Assembly (NCBI RefSeq): GCF_006715085.1
Contig: NZ_VFMM01000003.1
Location: 372,001-436,000, forward strand
Direction: 5' to 3'
Origin: Kribbella jejuensis
Lineage (GTDB): Bacteria > Actinomycetota > Actinomycetes > Propionibacteriales > Kribbellaceae
Length of the DNA: 64,000 nt
A model generated the notes under the pieces. The model was given only the letters and a program-made list of their open reading frames with translations, ran no database searches and had not been told where the DNA came from. Below, in pieces: positions 56,403 through 64,000 of the stretch (positions are counted from its first letter, which is position 1; each line of letters opens with the position of its first letter). Made by a program: the position numbers and the translations under genes.

Positions 56403-57080
56403 ATGTCCGACAGTTTTCACGGGGATTTCCGGATAGTGGGCGGTCACCCCGTCCTCGACCTGGTGAACACGGTCACTCCGCGGCTGCGAGGCGGTGTGCC
56501 GGAGCGCGACTACCTCACGTCGCCCGCCGACCTGGTCGCCTGGGCGCGCCGCGCCGGGCTGATCGACCTGCGTGACTACAGCTCGGTCGAGGGCACCTGG
56601 CGGTCGATGCCCGAACTGGCCACGAAGGCGCTGAACGCGACCCTCGAGATCCGCGAGGCGGCGTACGACGTGTTCGCGCCGCGGGCGCCCGGCTCGGGGG
56701 TCGCGCCTGAGGGCGTGCAGCACAGCGAGGGTTCTGCCTTCGAGCGCTTGATGTTGCGCTGGTCGGCGGCGGCCGCGCGGTCGATGCTGATCCCGGACTT
56801 CAGCCGCGAGCGCGGAATCGCCGGGCTGGTCGTCGGTACGTCGCCGGCGCAGCTGATCCCGGACCGCCTGGTGGTCGCGGCGGTCGAACTGGTCCGCACG
56901 GTCGACCTGCGGCAGTTGAAGGCCTGCCCGGTCGCCGACGGAGGCTGCGGCTGGTTGTTCCTGGACCGCAGCCGGAACGGCTCGCGGCGCTGGTGCGCGA
57001 TGGAGGACTGCGGCACGCGGGCCAAGATCCGCAAGCTCGGCGAGCGCCGACGAGCTACCACCGTACCGGTGGTTCAGTAG
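56403..57080 (+). CDS. CGNR zinc-finger (ABATE-domain) transcription factor
   Basis: This 225-residue regulator has an N-terminal ABATE domain (about 8-150: GGHPVLDLVNTVTPRLRGG, the likely ligand-sensing part) and a C-terminal zinc finger with LKACPVADGGCGWLFLDRSR, RRWCAMEDCGTRAKIRKL. The family's usual CGNR core is CGTR here. Four cysteines are present in the expected spacing. Leaderless promoter with an inverted repeat suggests autoregulation and control of the divergent MFS exporter. Confidence 0.88.
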   Translation: MSDSFHGDFRIVGGHPVLDLVNTVTPRLRGGVPERDYLTSPADLVAWARRAGLIDLRDYSSVEGTWRSMPELATKALNATLEIREAAYDVFAPRAPGSGVAPEGVQHSEGSAFERLMLRWSAAAARSMLIPDFSRERGIAGLVVGTSPAQLIPDRLVVAAVELVRTVDLRQLKACPVADGGCGWLFLDRSRNGSRRWCAMEDCGTRAKIRKLGERRRATTVPVVQ

Positions 57081-57247
57081 TTATTGTCACTGTCAGCGAC
57101 CGGATCAGCACGCGAGATTGCGTGTCGAAAGGTGCGAAGTGTCCCCGGGACCTGTCATCGTAGGCGGCCGGGCCTTCCGACAAGTGGGCCTTGCCCCTAT
57201 CTGCCCCGGACCAGGAGCAGGTTGATGAAACAGAATGTGGAGGACAG

Positions 57248-57664
57248 ATGACGCAGGTGGCAGAGCAGCCGGGCACTACTGCCGGGCGGCTCGGCTCGGT
57301 GGTGCTGGACTGCCCGGACCCACTCGAGCTCGCCCAGTTCTACTCGGCGCTGCTGGGCCTGGACATCGACGAGAACGGTGACGACGACTGGCGGAGCCTG
57401 ACCGGCCCCGGGTCCTCGTTGGGCTTCTCGTCGCTGGCCTTCCGGCGCTCGGAGGAGTACGTGCCGGCCACGTGGCCCGGCACCGAAGCGCAGGACCTTC
57501 ACCTCGACCTGATCGTCGAGGACCTCTCCAGTGGTCACGCGACCGTGGTCGCGCTCGGGGCCGAGCCCCTCGACCCGCTGGACCCACCACCGGCGGAGAA
57601 CGCGCGCGGCTGGCGGATCTACGCCGACCCCGCGGGCCATCCGTTCCGGATCTGCCTCGAGTGA
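57248..57664 (+). CDS. VOC-family (glyoxalase-like) protein
   Basis: This 138-residue protein of two beta-alpha-beta-beta-beta modules has GRLGSVVLDCPDPLELAQFYSALLG at the start and LHLDLIVEDLSSGHA, then YADPAGHPFRICLE, typical of glyoxalase-like dioxygenase-fold proteins with unassigned function. GGAGG (57239-57243) precedes the ATG. A strong terminator hairpin follows. Confidence 0.85.
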   Translation: MTQVAEQPGTTAGRLGSVVLDCPDPLELAQFYSALLGLDIDENGDDDWRSLTGPGSSLGFSSLAFRRSEEYVPATWPGTEAQDLHLDLIVEDLSSGHATVVALGAEPLDPLDPPPAENARGWRIYADPAGHPFRICLE

Positions 57665-57669
57665 GTCAC

Positions 57670-57701
57670 CGAAGGGCCCGTCGCAGGAGACGGGCCCTTC
57701 G
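57670..57701. terminator. Strong bidirectional terminator hairpin
   Basis: A perfect 13-bp stem (57670-57682 with 57689-57701) with a 6-nt GCAGGA loop, between the convergent VOC and DinB-ankyrin genes. Confidence 0.88.
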
Positions 57702-57717
57702 CCCTGTCCGGGCCGAG

Positions 57718-58563
57718 TCAGGCATCGCGCGTCCGTGCCGACAGGTAGTCGGTGACCGCTGTCTGCTCTGCCCATGCGGCCCAACCGGCCACGTCGGCGT
57801 CGAACTGCGTGTCCTTCACGGACAGGTCGGCGCCGCGATCGATCAGCAGGCGCAGAATGTCGAGCCTGCCCGTCGCGGCGGCCAGATGGGCGGCTGTCAT
57901 GCCGCCCGACGTCCGTGCGTTGACATCGAAGCCGCGATCGGCGAGTTGCTCGATCAGCTCCCACTTCTGGGCCGCGGCTGCCTCGGCGAGCAGTGCGGGA
58001 CGCTCCGCCGGGGTGACTTCACCGGTGAACGGGTCCTCCGCGCGGAGACCCTGGTAGAAGTCGCGAACCGTCCCGACCTCGGCGCCGTGGTGGATCAGCT
58101 CGTCGAGGATGTGCAGCGCGAACGATGCGCCGTCGTGGTCGGCGTACGCGCCCGCGGGCTCACCCATCGGCCGGCTGAGCTCCTCGGGACTGACCTCCGC
58201 GAGCCGCCGGCGCCAGACGGCGTACGCGTGATCGAGCGCAGCCAGTGCGTCCGCCGCTGACCCGGGCGTGGGCGGCTGCCCGTCCTCCGCGAGCGGCTGG
58301 TGCCCGAACCAGGTCGCGGTCCGGTCCTCTTGCAGAATGTCGACGATGTGCGTGATCCGCCACGCGAGGGTGGTGAACGGCGCCGGCGCGGGCGGGATTC
58401 GCGACGCGTCGGTGACGTACCCCTCCGCGGTCTTCCGCACCGTCCAGCAGCCGTCGAACGGCTCCCAGAAATACTCCTCGTCAGTGAGGCCCTCCACCCG
58501 GTGCCGTAGGCGCTGCCACGCGAAGTCCGACAGGTCCAGAAGGTTCTGCGAAAGCGTCGTCAT
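57718..58563 (-). CDS. DinB-like domain protein fused to ankyrin repeats
   Basis: This 281-residue protein has a DinB/YfiT-like four-helix bundle (about 1-175: FAWQRLRHRVEGLTDEEYFW, then TLAWRITHIVDIL and DELIHHGAEVGTVRD with candidate metal-binding histidines), followed by ankyrin repeats (about 195-270: DVNARTSGGMTAAHLAAATG, then LLIDRGADLSV). DinB-fold proteins are often thiol-dependent transferases; ankyrin repeats bind protein. The ATG at 58563 has TACGGT (58575-58570) ending 6 nt upstream, so it is leaderless. Divergent from a WYL regulator across a 10-bp inverted repeat. Confidence 0.82.
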   Translation of the reverse strand: MTTLSQNLLDLSDFAWQRLRHRVEGLTDEEYFWEPFDGCWTVRKTAEGYVTDASRIPPAPAPFTTLAWRITHIVDILQEDRTATWFGHQPLAEDGQPPTPGSAADALAALDHAYAVWRRRLAEVSPEELSRPMGEPAGAYADHDGASFALHILDELIHHGAEVGTVRDFYQGLRAEDPFTGEVTPAERPALLAEAAAAQKWELIEQLADRGFDVNARTSGGMTAAHLAAATGRLDILRLLIDRGADLSVKDTQFDADVAGWAAWAEQTAVTDYLSARTRDA

Positions 58564-58580
58564 GTCCTCACCGTAGGGTG

Positions 58581-58607
58581 ACCTGCGGACAGGATCGGTC
58601 CGCAGGT
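58581..58607. promoter_or_regulatory. 10-bp inverted repeat between the DinB-ankyrin and WYL genes
   Basis: ACCTGCGGAC (58581-58590) and GTCCGCAGGT (58598-58607) are perfect reverse complements around a 7-nt spacer. They lie just upstream of the -10 box of the minus-strand gene and 7 nt before the plus-strand start codon, the place expected for an operator. Confidence 0.72.
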
Positions 58608-58613
58608 TGCAGA

Positions 58614-59564
58614 ATGGTGCCGATGGACACCGCAACCCGGCTCCTGCGTCTGTTGTCGTTGCTGCACTCGCGGCCGCAGTGGGACGGCGCCGAGTTGGCC
58701 GCCAGACTCGAGATCACGCCGCGGACCGTACGGCGCGACGTCGCGCGGCTGCGGTCGCTCGGCTACCCGATCGACGCGGCGGCCGGGATCGGCGGCGGCT
58801 ACCGGCTCGGACCGGGCGGCCGCCTCCCGCCGCTACTGCTGGAAGACGCTGAGGCGGTAGCGATCGCGGTCGGTCTGCGGGTCGCGACGACCACGACGGT
58901 GTCGGGCGTCGAGGAAGCCGCGATCTCCGCGCTGGCCAAGCTCCACCAAGTCCTACCGGTCCGCCTGCGCGAACAGGTCGACGCGATCAGCGCCCACACC
59001 ACCCAACTCCCACAGGGCGAACTGCCCGCGATCGACGGCGGCGTACTGGTCACCCTCGCGGCCGGTTGCCGCCATACCGAAGGCATCCGCTTCGGCTACC
59101 GCACCCACGACGGAACGGAGTCCGAGCGCAGCGTCGAACCGTTGCAGATCGTCCACACCGGCCGACGCTGGTACCTGGTGGCCCGCGACCGCGACCGGCA
59201 GGCGTGGAGAACCTTCCGCGTCGACCGGATCAGCCACCCGGAGCTGACCGGCTCCCGCTACCGCTTCGAGGACCCGCCGGACCCGGTCGAGCTCGTTGCC
59301 GAAGGCACCGGAGTGGCACCGTGGGACATCGTCGGCCGGGTCCGCGTTCACGCCCCGGCAGACACGGTCAAGAAGCTGATCCCACCGAGCCAAGGCATGG
59401 TCGATGCGGTCGACGCCACCACATGCGAGGTCCGCTTCGCCGCCAACGACCTCGGACCGCTCGTATCCGGCGTGATCCGCATCCACTGGCCGTTCGAAAT
59501 CCTCGACCCACCCGAACTCCGAGCCGCCGTCCACGAACACGCCCGCCGGCTACTCGACAGCTAG
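58614..59564 (+). CDS. WYL-domain transcriptional regulator (YafY-like)
   Basis: This 316-residue regulator has a DeoR-type HTH (about 5-60: TATRLLRLLSLLHSRPQWDG, then LEITPRTVRRDVARLRSLG) and a WYL domain (about 135-220; here RRWYLVARDRDRQAWRTFRVDRI). WYL proteins sense nucleic acid or nucleotide-like ligands. Two starts are possible, ATG 58614 and ATG 58623, with little to choose between them. It is convergent with the SARP gene (3 nt between stop codons). Confidence 0.87.
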   Translation: MVPMDTATRLLRLLSLLHSRPQWDGAELAARLEITPRTVRRDVARLRSLGYPIDAAAGIGGGYRLGPGGRLPPLLLEDAEAVAIAVGLRVATTTTVSGVEEAAISALAKLHQVLPVRLREQVDAISAHTTQLPQGELPAIDGGVLVTLAAGCRHTEGIRFGYRTHDGTESERSVEPLQIVHTGRRWYLVARDRDRQAWRTFRVDRISHPELTGSRYRFEDPPDPVELVAEGTGVAPWDIVGRVRVHAPADTVKKLIPPSQGMVDAVDATTCEVRFAANDLGPLVSGVIRIHWPFEILDPPELRAAVHEHARRLLDS

Positions 59565-59567
59565 CTC

Positions 59568-62500
59568 TCAACCGCTGAGGTCGCCGAGGAGCAGCTCGGC
59601 GCGCTGCACGAACAGGTATGCCTCCTGTCGCCCAGCCACAAACCGTGCCTGCCCGGCCAGGCGTACGGCGGTGACCGGGTCGCCGACCACCTTCGCCAGC
59701 CGGGCCCGGACGAGCAGAAGCAGACCGTCCGCCGACCGCTGCCCGTAGCGGTCCCGGAAGCCGTCGGCCTGGTCGAGCGCAACAGCAGCGGCGTCCGGAG
59801 TACCTGCTGCCAGACGCATCTCCGCGAGGAGCGCATACCAAGTGGAGACGCAGGATCGGACGGGATTCGTCAGGTTGGCCACGATCAGCCGCTCCGCGGC
59901 GTCCGCGGCTGCACCAGGATCGCGACCGGTCAGCGCCAGCGCCCAGCATCGCGCCAGGCGGTGGTAGGTGCCGATAAAGCCGAACGAGAACTGAGGATCC
60001 GCTGCGATTCCACGGTCCGCGACCTGCAGCGCCCACTCCGGGTCGCCGACAACCGAGGCGGTCCGTGCAGCCATGCACGTCGCCACGGCGGTCGCATAGG
60101 CATCGTCTCCGGCGTCCGTTACGAGCCTGTCCAAGGCCTCCCGGGCACGAGCGGACTTTCCGTGGTACGCGGAGATCTCGGCCAGCGTCGCTGCGATCAG
60201 CAGCCGGAGGCCGTCCCACACCGGGTCGGGGTGGTGATCGTCAGGTAGCCCGGGGGACGCTGTCGCAGTCAGGTGGCGGTACGACGCTCCGACGTGTCCG
60301 AGATGCCATTGCTGGATCCCCCACGCGGCGTCCCCATAGCCACGGACGACCGGATCGCTGGAGGTCGATCCCTGCTCCAGCAGGCGGTCCGCCAGGACGC
60401 CGCTGCGTTCGTACTCGAGGCCTTGTACGTGGGCGGCCCACCTGGAGAAGAGGAAGCTCGCGGCCTGGCGCTCCTGGCCGAGCGTCTTCGCCACTGATTC
60501 CGCTCGTTCCAGCAGGTCGACGGACGCGGCGCGGTACAGGGATCGCATCCCGGCCACCGCGATCAGGCGGGACAGCGCCTCCAGTTCGACCTCGAGCAGG
60601 GCCGCACCGCGGGCTCGCTCGACGGCGCGGGTGAGGTGACGCTCGGCATCCCGGAGTGCGGTCTTCGCGGTGGCCAGCGCGCCGGCCCGGAGCAGGGCCG
60701 AGACGGTGCGCGCCGGGTCGATGAGCGGACCGGCCTCCCAGAGGTGGTACGCCGCTCGCTCGGCGAGTGAATCGTCACCCAGGCCGGTGGCCTCGATCGC
60801 GTCGGCGATACCTCGATGCAGCGACGCAGCCCGTCCGGGCGGGACGGACTCACAGACCGCCTCGCGGACGAGGTCGTGGGCGAAGCAGTACGTGAAGGGA
60901 TCTCCCGGGGCGGGACCGGCGAGACCGAGGTCGCGGACCGGCTCCAGCCGCTCGAGACAACTCGCCACATCGGTCGCCACGACCCGTGCGAGCAGCGCCA
61001 CCTCGACACTCCGGCCGGCGAGCGCGGCCACCTGCAGAAGCTCCTGAGTGCCGGGATCCAGCGCGGCCATACGGCCGCGAACCACGTCTCGCACGGTCAG
61101 CGGGACGCCACTGCGCACCACCGACTCCTCGGTCAGAGCGCTGCCGTCGGCGAGGAGCCGCGCCACCTCTTGGGCGAAGAACGGGTTGCCGGCGGTTCGC
61201 GTATGCACAGCACGCGAGATCTCCGGAGCGGGCAGGTCGCCCGTCTCGCGTCGGATCAGTTCGGCAACGCCTGCTTCGGCGAGCGGCCCGACGAGGATCC
61301 GGCGGTGGCCGGGAAGCCGGCTCGCAGCGGCAAGGACCCGGGACAGCTCGAGGCTGAGCGACGGATCCCGGTTACGCAGCGCCGCAACCACGGCGGTACC
61401 GGCGGGCAGTCGCGTGACGACATGGTCGAGCAGGTGTAACGAGGCAGGGTCAGCCCACTGGAGGTCATCGATGACGATCACCAAGGCGCGCTCGGACGTG
61501 GCCTCGGAGATGATCCCGACGACCTCCTCGAACAGCCGGAAGCGGGTGCTGTCGTCCGGCACCGGTGGTGCTGCGCCGGCGTCGCGAGACCCGATGAGGC
61601 GGCTCAGGTCGCCCGCGAGCCACTTCGCGCGACGAGTCGCCGGCCGACTCTCGAGGAGGGTCCGGACGACCTCGACCCACGGCCACATGGTGGGAGTGCC
61701 GCCACCCTGCAGGCCATGTCCCCACACCACCCGCGCGGCCCGATCCTTGGCGTGCCGGGCAACCTCTTGGAGGAGACGCGTCTTGCCGATGCCGGGCTCG
61801 CCCTCGAGCAGGACGACAGCCGTACCGGTCCCCAGCGCCGGCTCGACGGCGCTGCGGAGGATGCCGAATTCCTCCGTTCGGCCCACGAGACCGGTCGGCA
61901 GGGGACGGGGAGAAGACGGAGGAGTCTGCTCGAGCACGTACCGCCGGGCGGAACGCAACGCCGCGCCGGGGTCGATTCCGAGATCGTCAGCGAGCCGGCG
62001 GCGGATCACGTCGTACGCCGTCAGCGCCGCTGCCTGCTGGCCGGCGGCGCACAGCGAGCGGACCAGGGCAGCGTGCACCGGCTCGTGCAGCGGAGCCATG
62101 GTCGAGGCGAGGTGGAGAGCCGACAGCACCCGGTCGGGCTGGTTCAGCGAGATCGCAAGCTCCGCCGCTTCGACGCAGGCGTCGAAGAACTCGGCGTCGA
62201 GACCCGCGAAGATCGGGAGCGCAGAGGGACTCTGAGCGACGCCCTCTCCGGCCGGGCCGCTCCACAACTCCAGCGCGGCGGCGTACTGGTCGAGCGCGGC
62301 GGCGTCGCTGTTCTGGTCCCGGGCCGTGCCGACGAGTTGCCGGAAGCACGCGAGATCCAGGACGTCCGGTCCGGCGGTGCAGAGGTATCCGTTGGTGCTT
62401 CGCGCGATGAAGGTGCCCGGTTGCCGAGGGCGCAGGGCGGGCTCGAGGAGACGGCGGAGCGATCCGACGTACTTGTGGATCACGTTCAATGCGCTGGCCG

Positions 62501-62723
62501 GCTCGTTCTCGCCCCAGATCAGGTCGATCAGTTCGCCGGCGCCGATCGGTCTCCCGGCGCGTGCCAGCAACAGTGCGAGCAAGTAGGACTGCTGGCGTGG
62601 ACCGGTGTCGACCTCGACGCCGCCGTGCCAGACGCGCAGCGGACCCAGGACCTGGAGCCTCAGCGATCCGGCGTCGCCGACAGGCTGCGCGTCGACGCTT
62701 CGAGATATCAGCGTCTCCGTCAT
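59568..62723 (-). CDS. SARP-type regulator with AAA ATPase and TPR-like domains (AfsR-like)
   Basis: This 1051-residue protein carries an OmpR-type winged helix (about 21-115: LQVLGPLRVWHGGVEVDTG, then LIDLIWGENEPASALNVIH), a BTAD (about 122-266), an AAA_16/NB-ARC-type ATPase with GEPGIGKT (308-315) and LVIVIDDLQWADPASL, and a long C-terminal TPR-like helical array (about 620-1051). This layout is that of large SARP activators of secondary metabolism. The ATG at 62723 gives MTETLISRSV with GAGGGG 8 nt upstream; M at 62738 is an alternative. The alpha/beta hydrolase is divergent. Confidence 0.92.
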   Translation of the reverse strand: MTETLISRSVDAQPVGDAGSLRLQVLGPLRVWHGGVEVDTGPRQQSYLLALLLARAGRPIGAGELIDLIWGENEPASALNVIHKYVGSLRRLLEPALRPRQPGTFIARSTNGYLCTAGPDVLDLACFRQLVGTARDQNSDAAALDQYAAALELWSGPAGEGVAQSPSALPIFAGLDAEFFDACVEAAELAISLNQPDRVLSALHLASTMAPLHEPVHAALVRSLCAAGQQAAALTAYDVIRRRLADDLGIDPGAALRSARRYVLEQTPPSSPRPLPTGLVGRTEEFGILRSAVEPALGTGTAVVLLEGEPGIGKTRLLQEVARHAKDRAARVVWGHGLQGGGTPTMWPWVEVVRTLLESRPATRRAKWLAGDLSRLIGSRDAGAAPPVPDDSTRFRLFEEVVGIISEATSERALVIVIDDLQWADPASLHLLDHVVTRLPAGTAVVAALRNRDPSLSLELSRVLAAASRLPGHRRILVGPLAEAGVAELIRRETGDLPAPEISRAVHTRTAGNPFFAQEVARLLADGSALTEESVVRSGVPLTVRDVVRGRMAALDPGTQELLQVAALAGRSVEVALLARVVATDVASCLERLEPVRDLGLAGPAPGDPFTYCFAHDLVREAVCESVPPGRAASLHRGIADAIEATGLGDDSLAERAAYHLWEAGPLIDPARTVSALLRAGALATAKTALRDAERHLTRAVERARGAALLEVELEALSRLIAVAGMRSLYRAASVDLLERAESVAKTLGQERQAASFLFSRWAAHVQGLEYERSGVLADRLLEQGSTSSDPVVRGYGDAAWGIQQWHLGHVGASYRHLTATASPGLPDDHHPDPVWDGLRLLIAATLAEISAYHGKSARAREALDRLVTDAGDDAYATAVATCMAARTASVVGDPEWALQVADRGIAADPQFSFGFIGTYHRLARCWALALTGRDPGAAADAAERLIVANLTNPVRSCVSTWYALLAEMRLAAGTPDAAAVALDQADGFRDRYGQRSADGLLLLVRARLAKVVGDPVTAVRLAGQARFVAGRQEAYLFVQRAELLLGDLSG

Positions 62724-62797
62724 GTCCGGCCCCCTCATCGACGGTCCGGCCTCCGCAGCACCCGGCGTCACGCGCTTCGGTCAAGTCGAACTCTAGA

Positions 62798-62818
62798 GGC
62801 TGGAGTCAGGCTCCAGCC
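62798..62818. promoter_or_regulatory. Short inverted repeat in the SARP-hydrolase intergenic region
   Basis: GGCTGGAG (62798-62805) and CTCCAGCC (62811-62818) pair perfectly around a 5-nt TCAGG loop, 75 nt upstream of the SARP start and 122 nt before the hydrolase. It may be an operator or a hairpin in the leader. Confidence 0.4.
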
Positions 62819-62939
62819 AGCGATTCACTGCAAATCCACTGGCTGTCAACTGCGCTCTCCTACGGTCGACCGTGGCGTGCACGCTCTCGCCCCGGAGCGA
62901 CTCCCCGCAGCCCAGGTCGAACGAGAAGGCGAGAACACC

Positions 62940-63764
62940 ATGGCGACGATCACGACCCCCGACGGGGTGGAGCTGTTCTACAAGGACTGGGGATCGGGCC
63001 GCCCGATCGTCTTCAGTCACGGCTGGCCGCTGTCGGCCGACGACTGGGACAACCAGATGCTGTTCTTCCTCGGCCAGGGCTTCCGGGTCATCGCGCACGA
63101 CCGCCGGGGACACGGAAGGTCCGCCCAGGTCTCCGACGGCCACGACATGAACCACTACGCCGACGACCTCGCGGCGCTCGTGACCCACCTCGATCTTCAC
63201 GACGCCGTGCACGTCGGTCACTCGGCCGGCGGCGGCGAAGTGGTGCGCTACCTCGGGCGGCACGGCGAGGGACGCGTGGCGAAGGCCGTGCTGATCAGCT
63301 CCGTCGTACCGTCGCAGCAGCTCACCGACGCGAACCCTGACGGTCAGCCGCCCGAGGCCTTCGCTGGTCTCAAGCAGGGCATCGCGGCGAACCGGTCGGA
63401 GTTCTTCCGCGAGGTGGCCGCTGGGCCGTTCTACGGGTACAACCGGCCAGGAGCCGAACCGTCCGAGGCAGTCATCCAGAACTGGTGGCGCCAGGGCATG
63501 ATGGGCTCGGCGAAGGCTCAGTACGACTGCGTCGACGCGTTCGCCCAGGAGGACTACACCGACGACCTGAAGAAGATCAGCGTGCCCGTCCTGGTCATGC
63601 AAGGCGACGACGACCAGATCGTTCCGTACCGCAGTACCGCGCCGCGGGCCGTCGAGATCCTCGCGAACGGAACGCTCAAGACCTACCCCGGCTGGCCGCA
63701 CGGCATCCCGACCACGAACGCCGACGTCATCAACGCAGACATCCTCGAGTTCATCAAGTCCTGA
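62940..63764 (+). CDS. Alpha/beta hydrolase, non-heme chloroperoxidase/arylesterase type
   Basis: This 274-residue enzyme has the family start TTPDGVELFYKDWGSGRPIV and the oxyanion segment FSHGWPLSADDW. The nucleophile elbow GHSAGGG (Ser95), the acid in MQGDDDQIVP (Asp225) and the His in WPHGIPTT (His254) complete the triad. Such enzymes hydrolyse esters and can form peracids that halogenate non-specifically. It is divergent from the SARP gene and followed 6 nt later by a TetR gene. The longer upstream open frame is antisense to the SARP gene. Confidence 0.9.
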   Translation: MATITTPDGVELFYKDWGSGRPIVFSHGWPLSADDWDNQMLFFLGQGFRVIAHDRRGHGRSAQVSDGHDMNHYADDLAALVTHLDLHDAVHVGHSAGGGEVVRYLGRHGEGRVAKAVLISSVVPSQQLTDANPDGQPPEAFAGLKQGIAANRSEFFREVAAGPFYGYNRPGAEPSEAVIQNWWRQGMMGSAKAQYDCVDAFAQEDYTDDLKKISVPVLVMQGDDDQIVPYRSTAPRAVEILANGTLKTYPGWPHGIPTTNADVINADILEFIKS

Positions 63765-63770
63765 AGGCCG

Positions 63771-64000
63771 GTGCCGGAACAGTCGGGGAGTCGGCGCGCG
63801 CTGTACGCCGAGCTGACCCGCCGCGAGGTGGTGCGCTCGGCGCGGAAGTTGTTCGGCCGGTACGGGTATGCGCAGACCACCGTCGAGAGCATCGCCCGGG
63901 ATGCCGGGGTGTCAGCGGCGACGGTGTACGCGCAGTGCGGCGGCAAGGAGGGCCTGCTGCAGACGCTGATGGACATGTGGACCACCAGTCACCTGGTGCC
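63771..64000 (+). CDS. TetR-family regulator, N-terminal part (cut by window edge)
   Basis: The 76 visible codons from GTG 63771 read VPEQSGSRRALYAELTRREV, then ARKLFGRYGYAQTTVESIAR and DAGVSAATVYAQCGGKEGLL, a complete TetR HTH. It starts 6 nt after the hydrolase stop codon, so the two are probably one transcript. The ligand domain lies outside. Confidence 0.86.
   Translation, partial: MPEQSGSRRALYAELTRREVVRSARKLFGRYGYAQTTVESIARDAGVSAATVYAQCGGKEGLLQTLMDMWTTSHLV

Overview
The window is about 70% GC, densely coded on both strands, and has an actinobacterial gene set: a Pup-proteasome system, RbpA, WhiA, SARP, CGNR, WYL and IclR regulators, SigE-like sigma factors, an LLM-class (probably F420-dependent) oxidoreductase, and many leaderless genes. 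Gene content and protein style suggest Kribbella or a close relative in the Propionibacteriales. That assignment is inference; no database was searched. I see chromosomal core and accessory genes, with no prophage, IS element, CRISPR array or replication origin.

Layout. 1-4.5 kb (mostly minus strand): the start of an IclR regulator, a MacB/FtsX-like ABC exporter and an Fe-S RecB-family nuclease. 4.7-18 kb: a site-2 protease, TrmI and proteasome ATPase ARC, then a 5 kb accessory block (LysR, SDR, a small membrane protein, a sigma factor with its membrane partner, and a Nudix-kinase fusion), then dop-pup-prcB-prcA and a Nudix hydrolase. Pup already ends in GGE. 18-23.3 kb: a ZTP riboswitch and folD, then aroH-tyrA-cmk-plsC-der. 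23.4-24.4 kb: tRNA-Pro(GGG) with its terminator, followed by a PD-(D/E)XK protein resembling a homing endonuclease.

24.3-31 kb: a TetR-controlled MMPL exporter, a protease lacking a signal peptide, a GNAT enzyme, a metallo-hydrolase, and an oxidoreductase divergent from a TetR gene across a strong inverted repeat. 31-38 kb: uvrA under a probable LexA box and with a lysine-rich tail, a gene of unknown function, a Rieske lipoprotein and a secreted subtilase. 38-49.4 kb: the conserved uvrC-rapZ-yvcK-whiA-gap-pgk-tpiA-secG-rbpA run, interrupted between yvcK and whiA by a reverse-oriented sigma factor and a membrane protein with a duplicated ectodomain.

49.5-64 kb: accessory metabolism and regulation: a strictosidine-synthase-like protein, Uma2 nuclease, LLM oxidoreductase, cold-shock protein, emfourin-like inhibitor, GH20 hexosaminidase, fructosamine kinase-like protein, MFS exporter with CGNR regulator, VOC protein, DinB-ankyrin fusion with WYL regulator, a large SARP, an alpha/beta hydrolase and the start of a TetR gene.

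Two features recur. At least 13 genes have a TANNNT-like -10 box ending 6-7 nt before the start codon, as expected for leaderless transcripts. Convergent genes either end on a strong hairpin or have their stop codons interlocked within about 0-3 nt.
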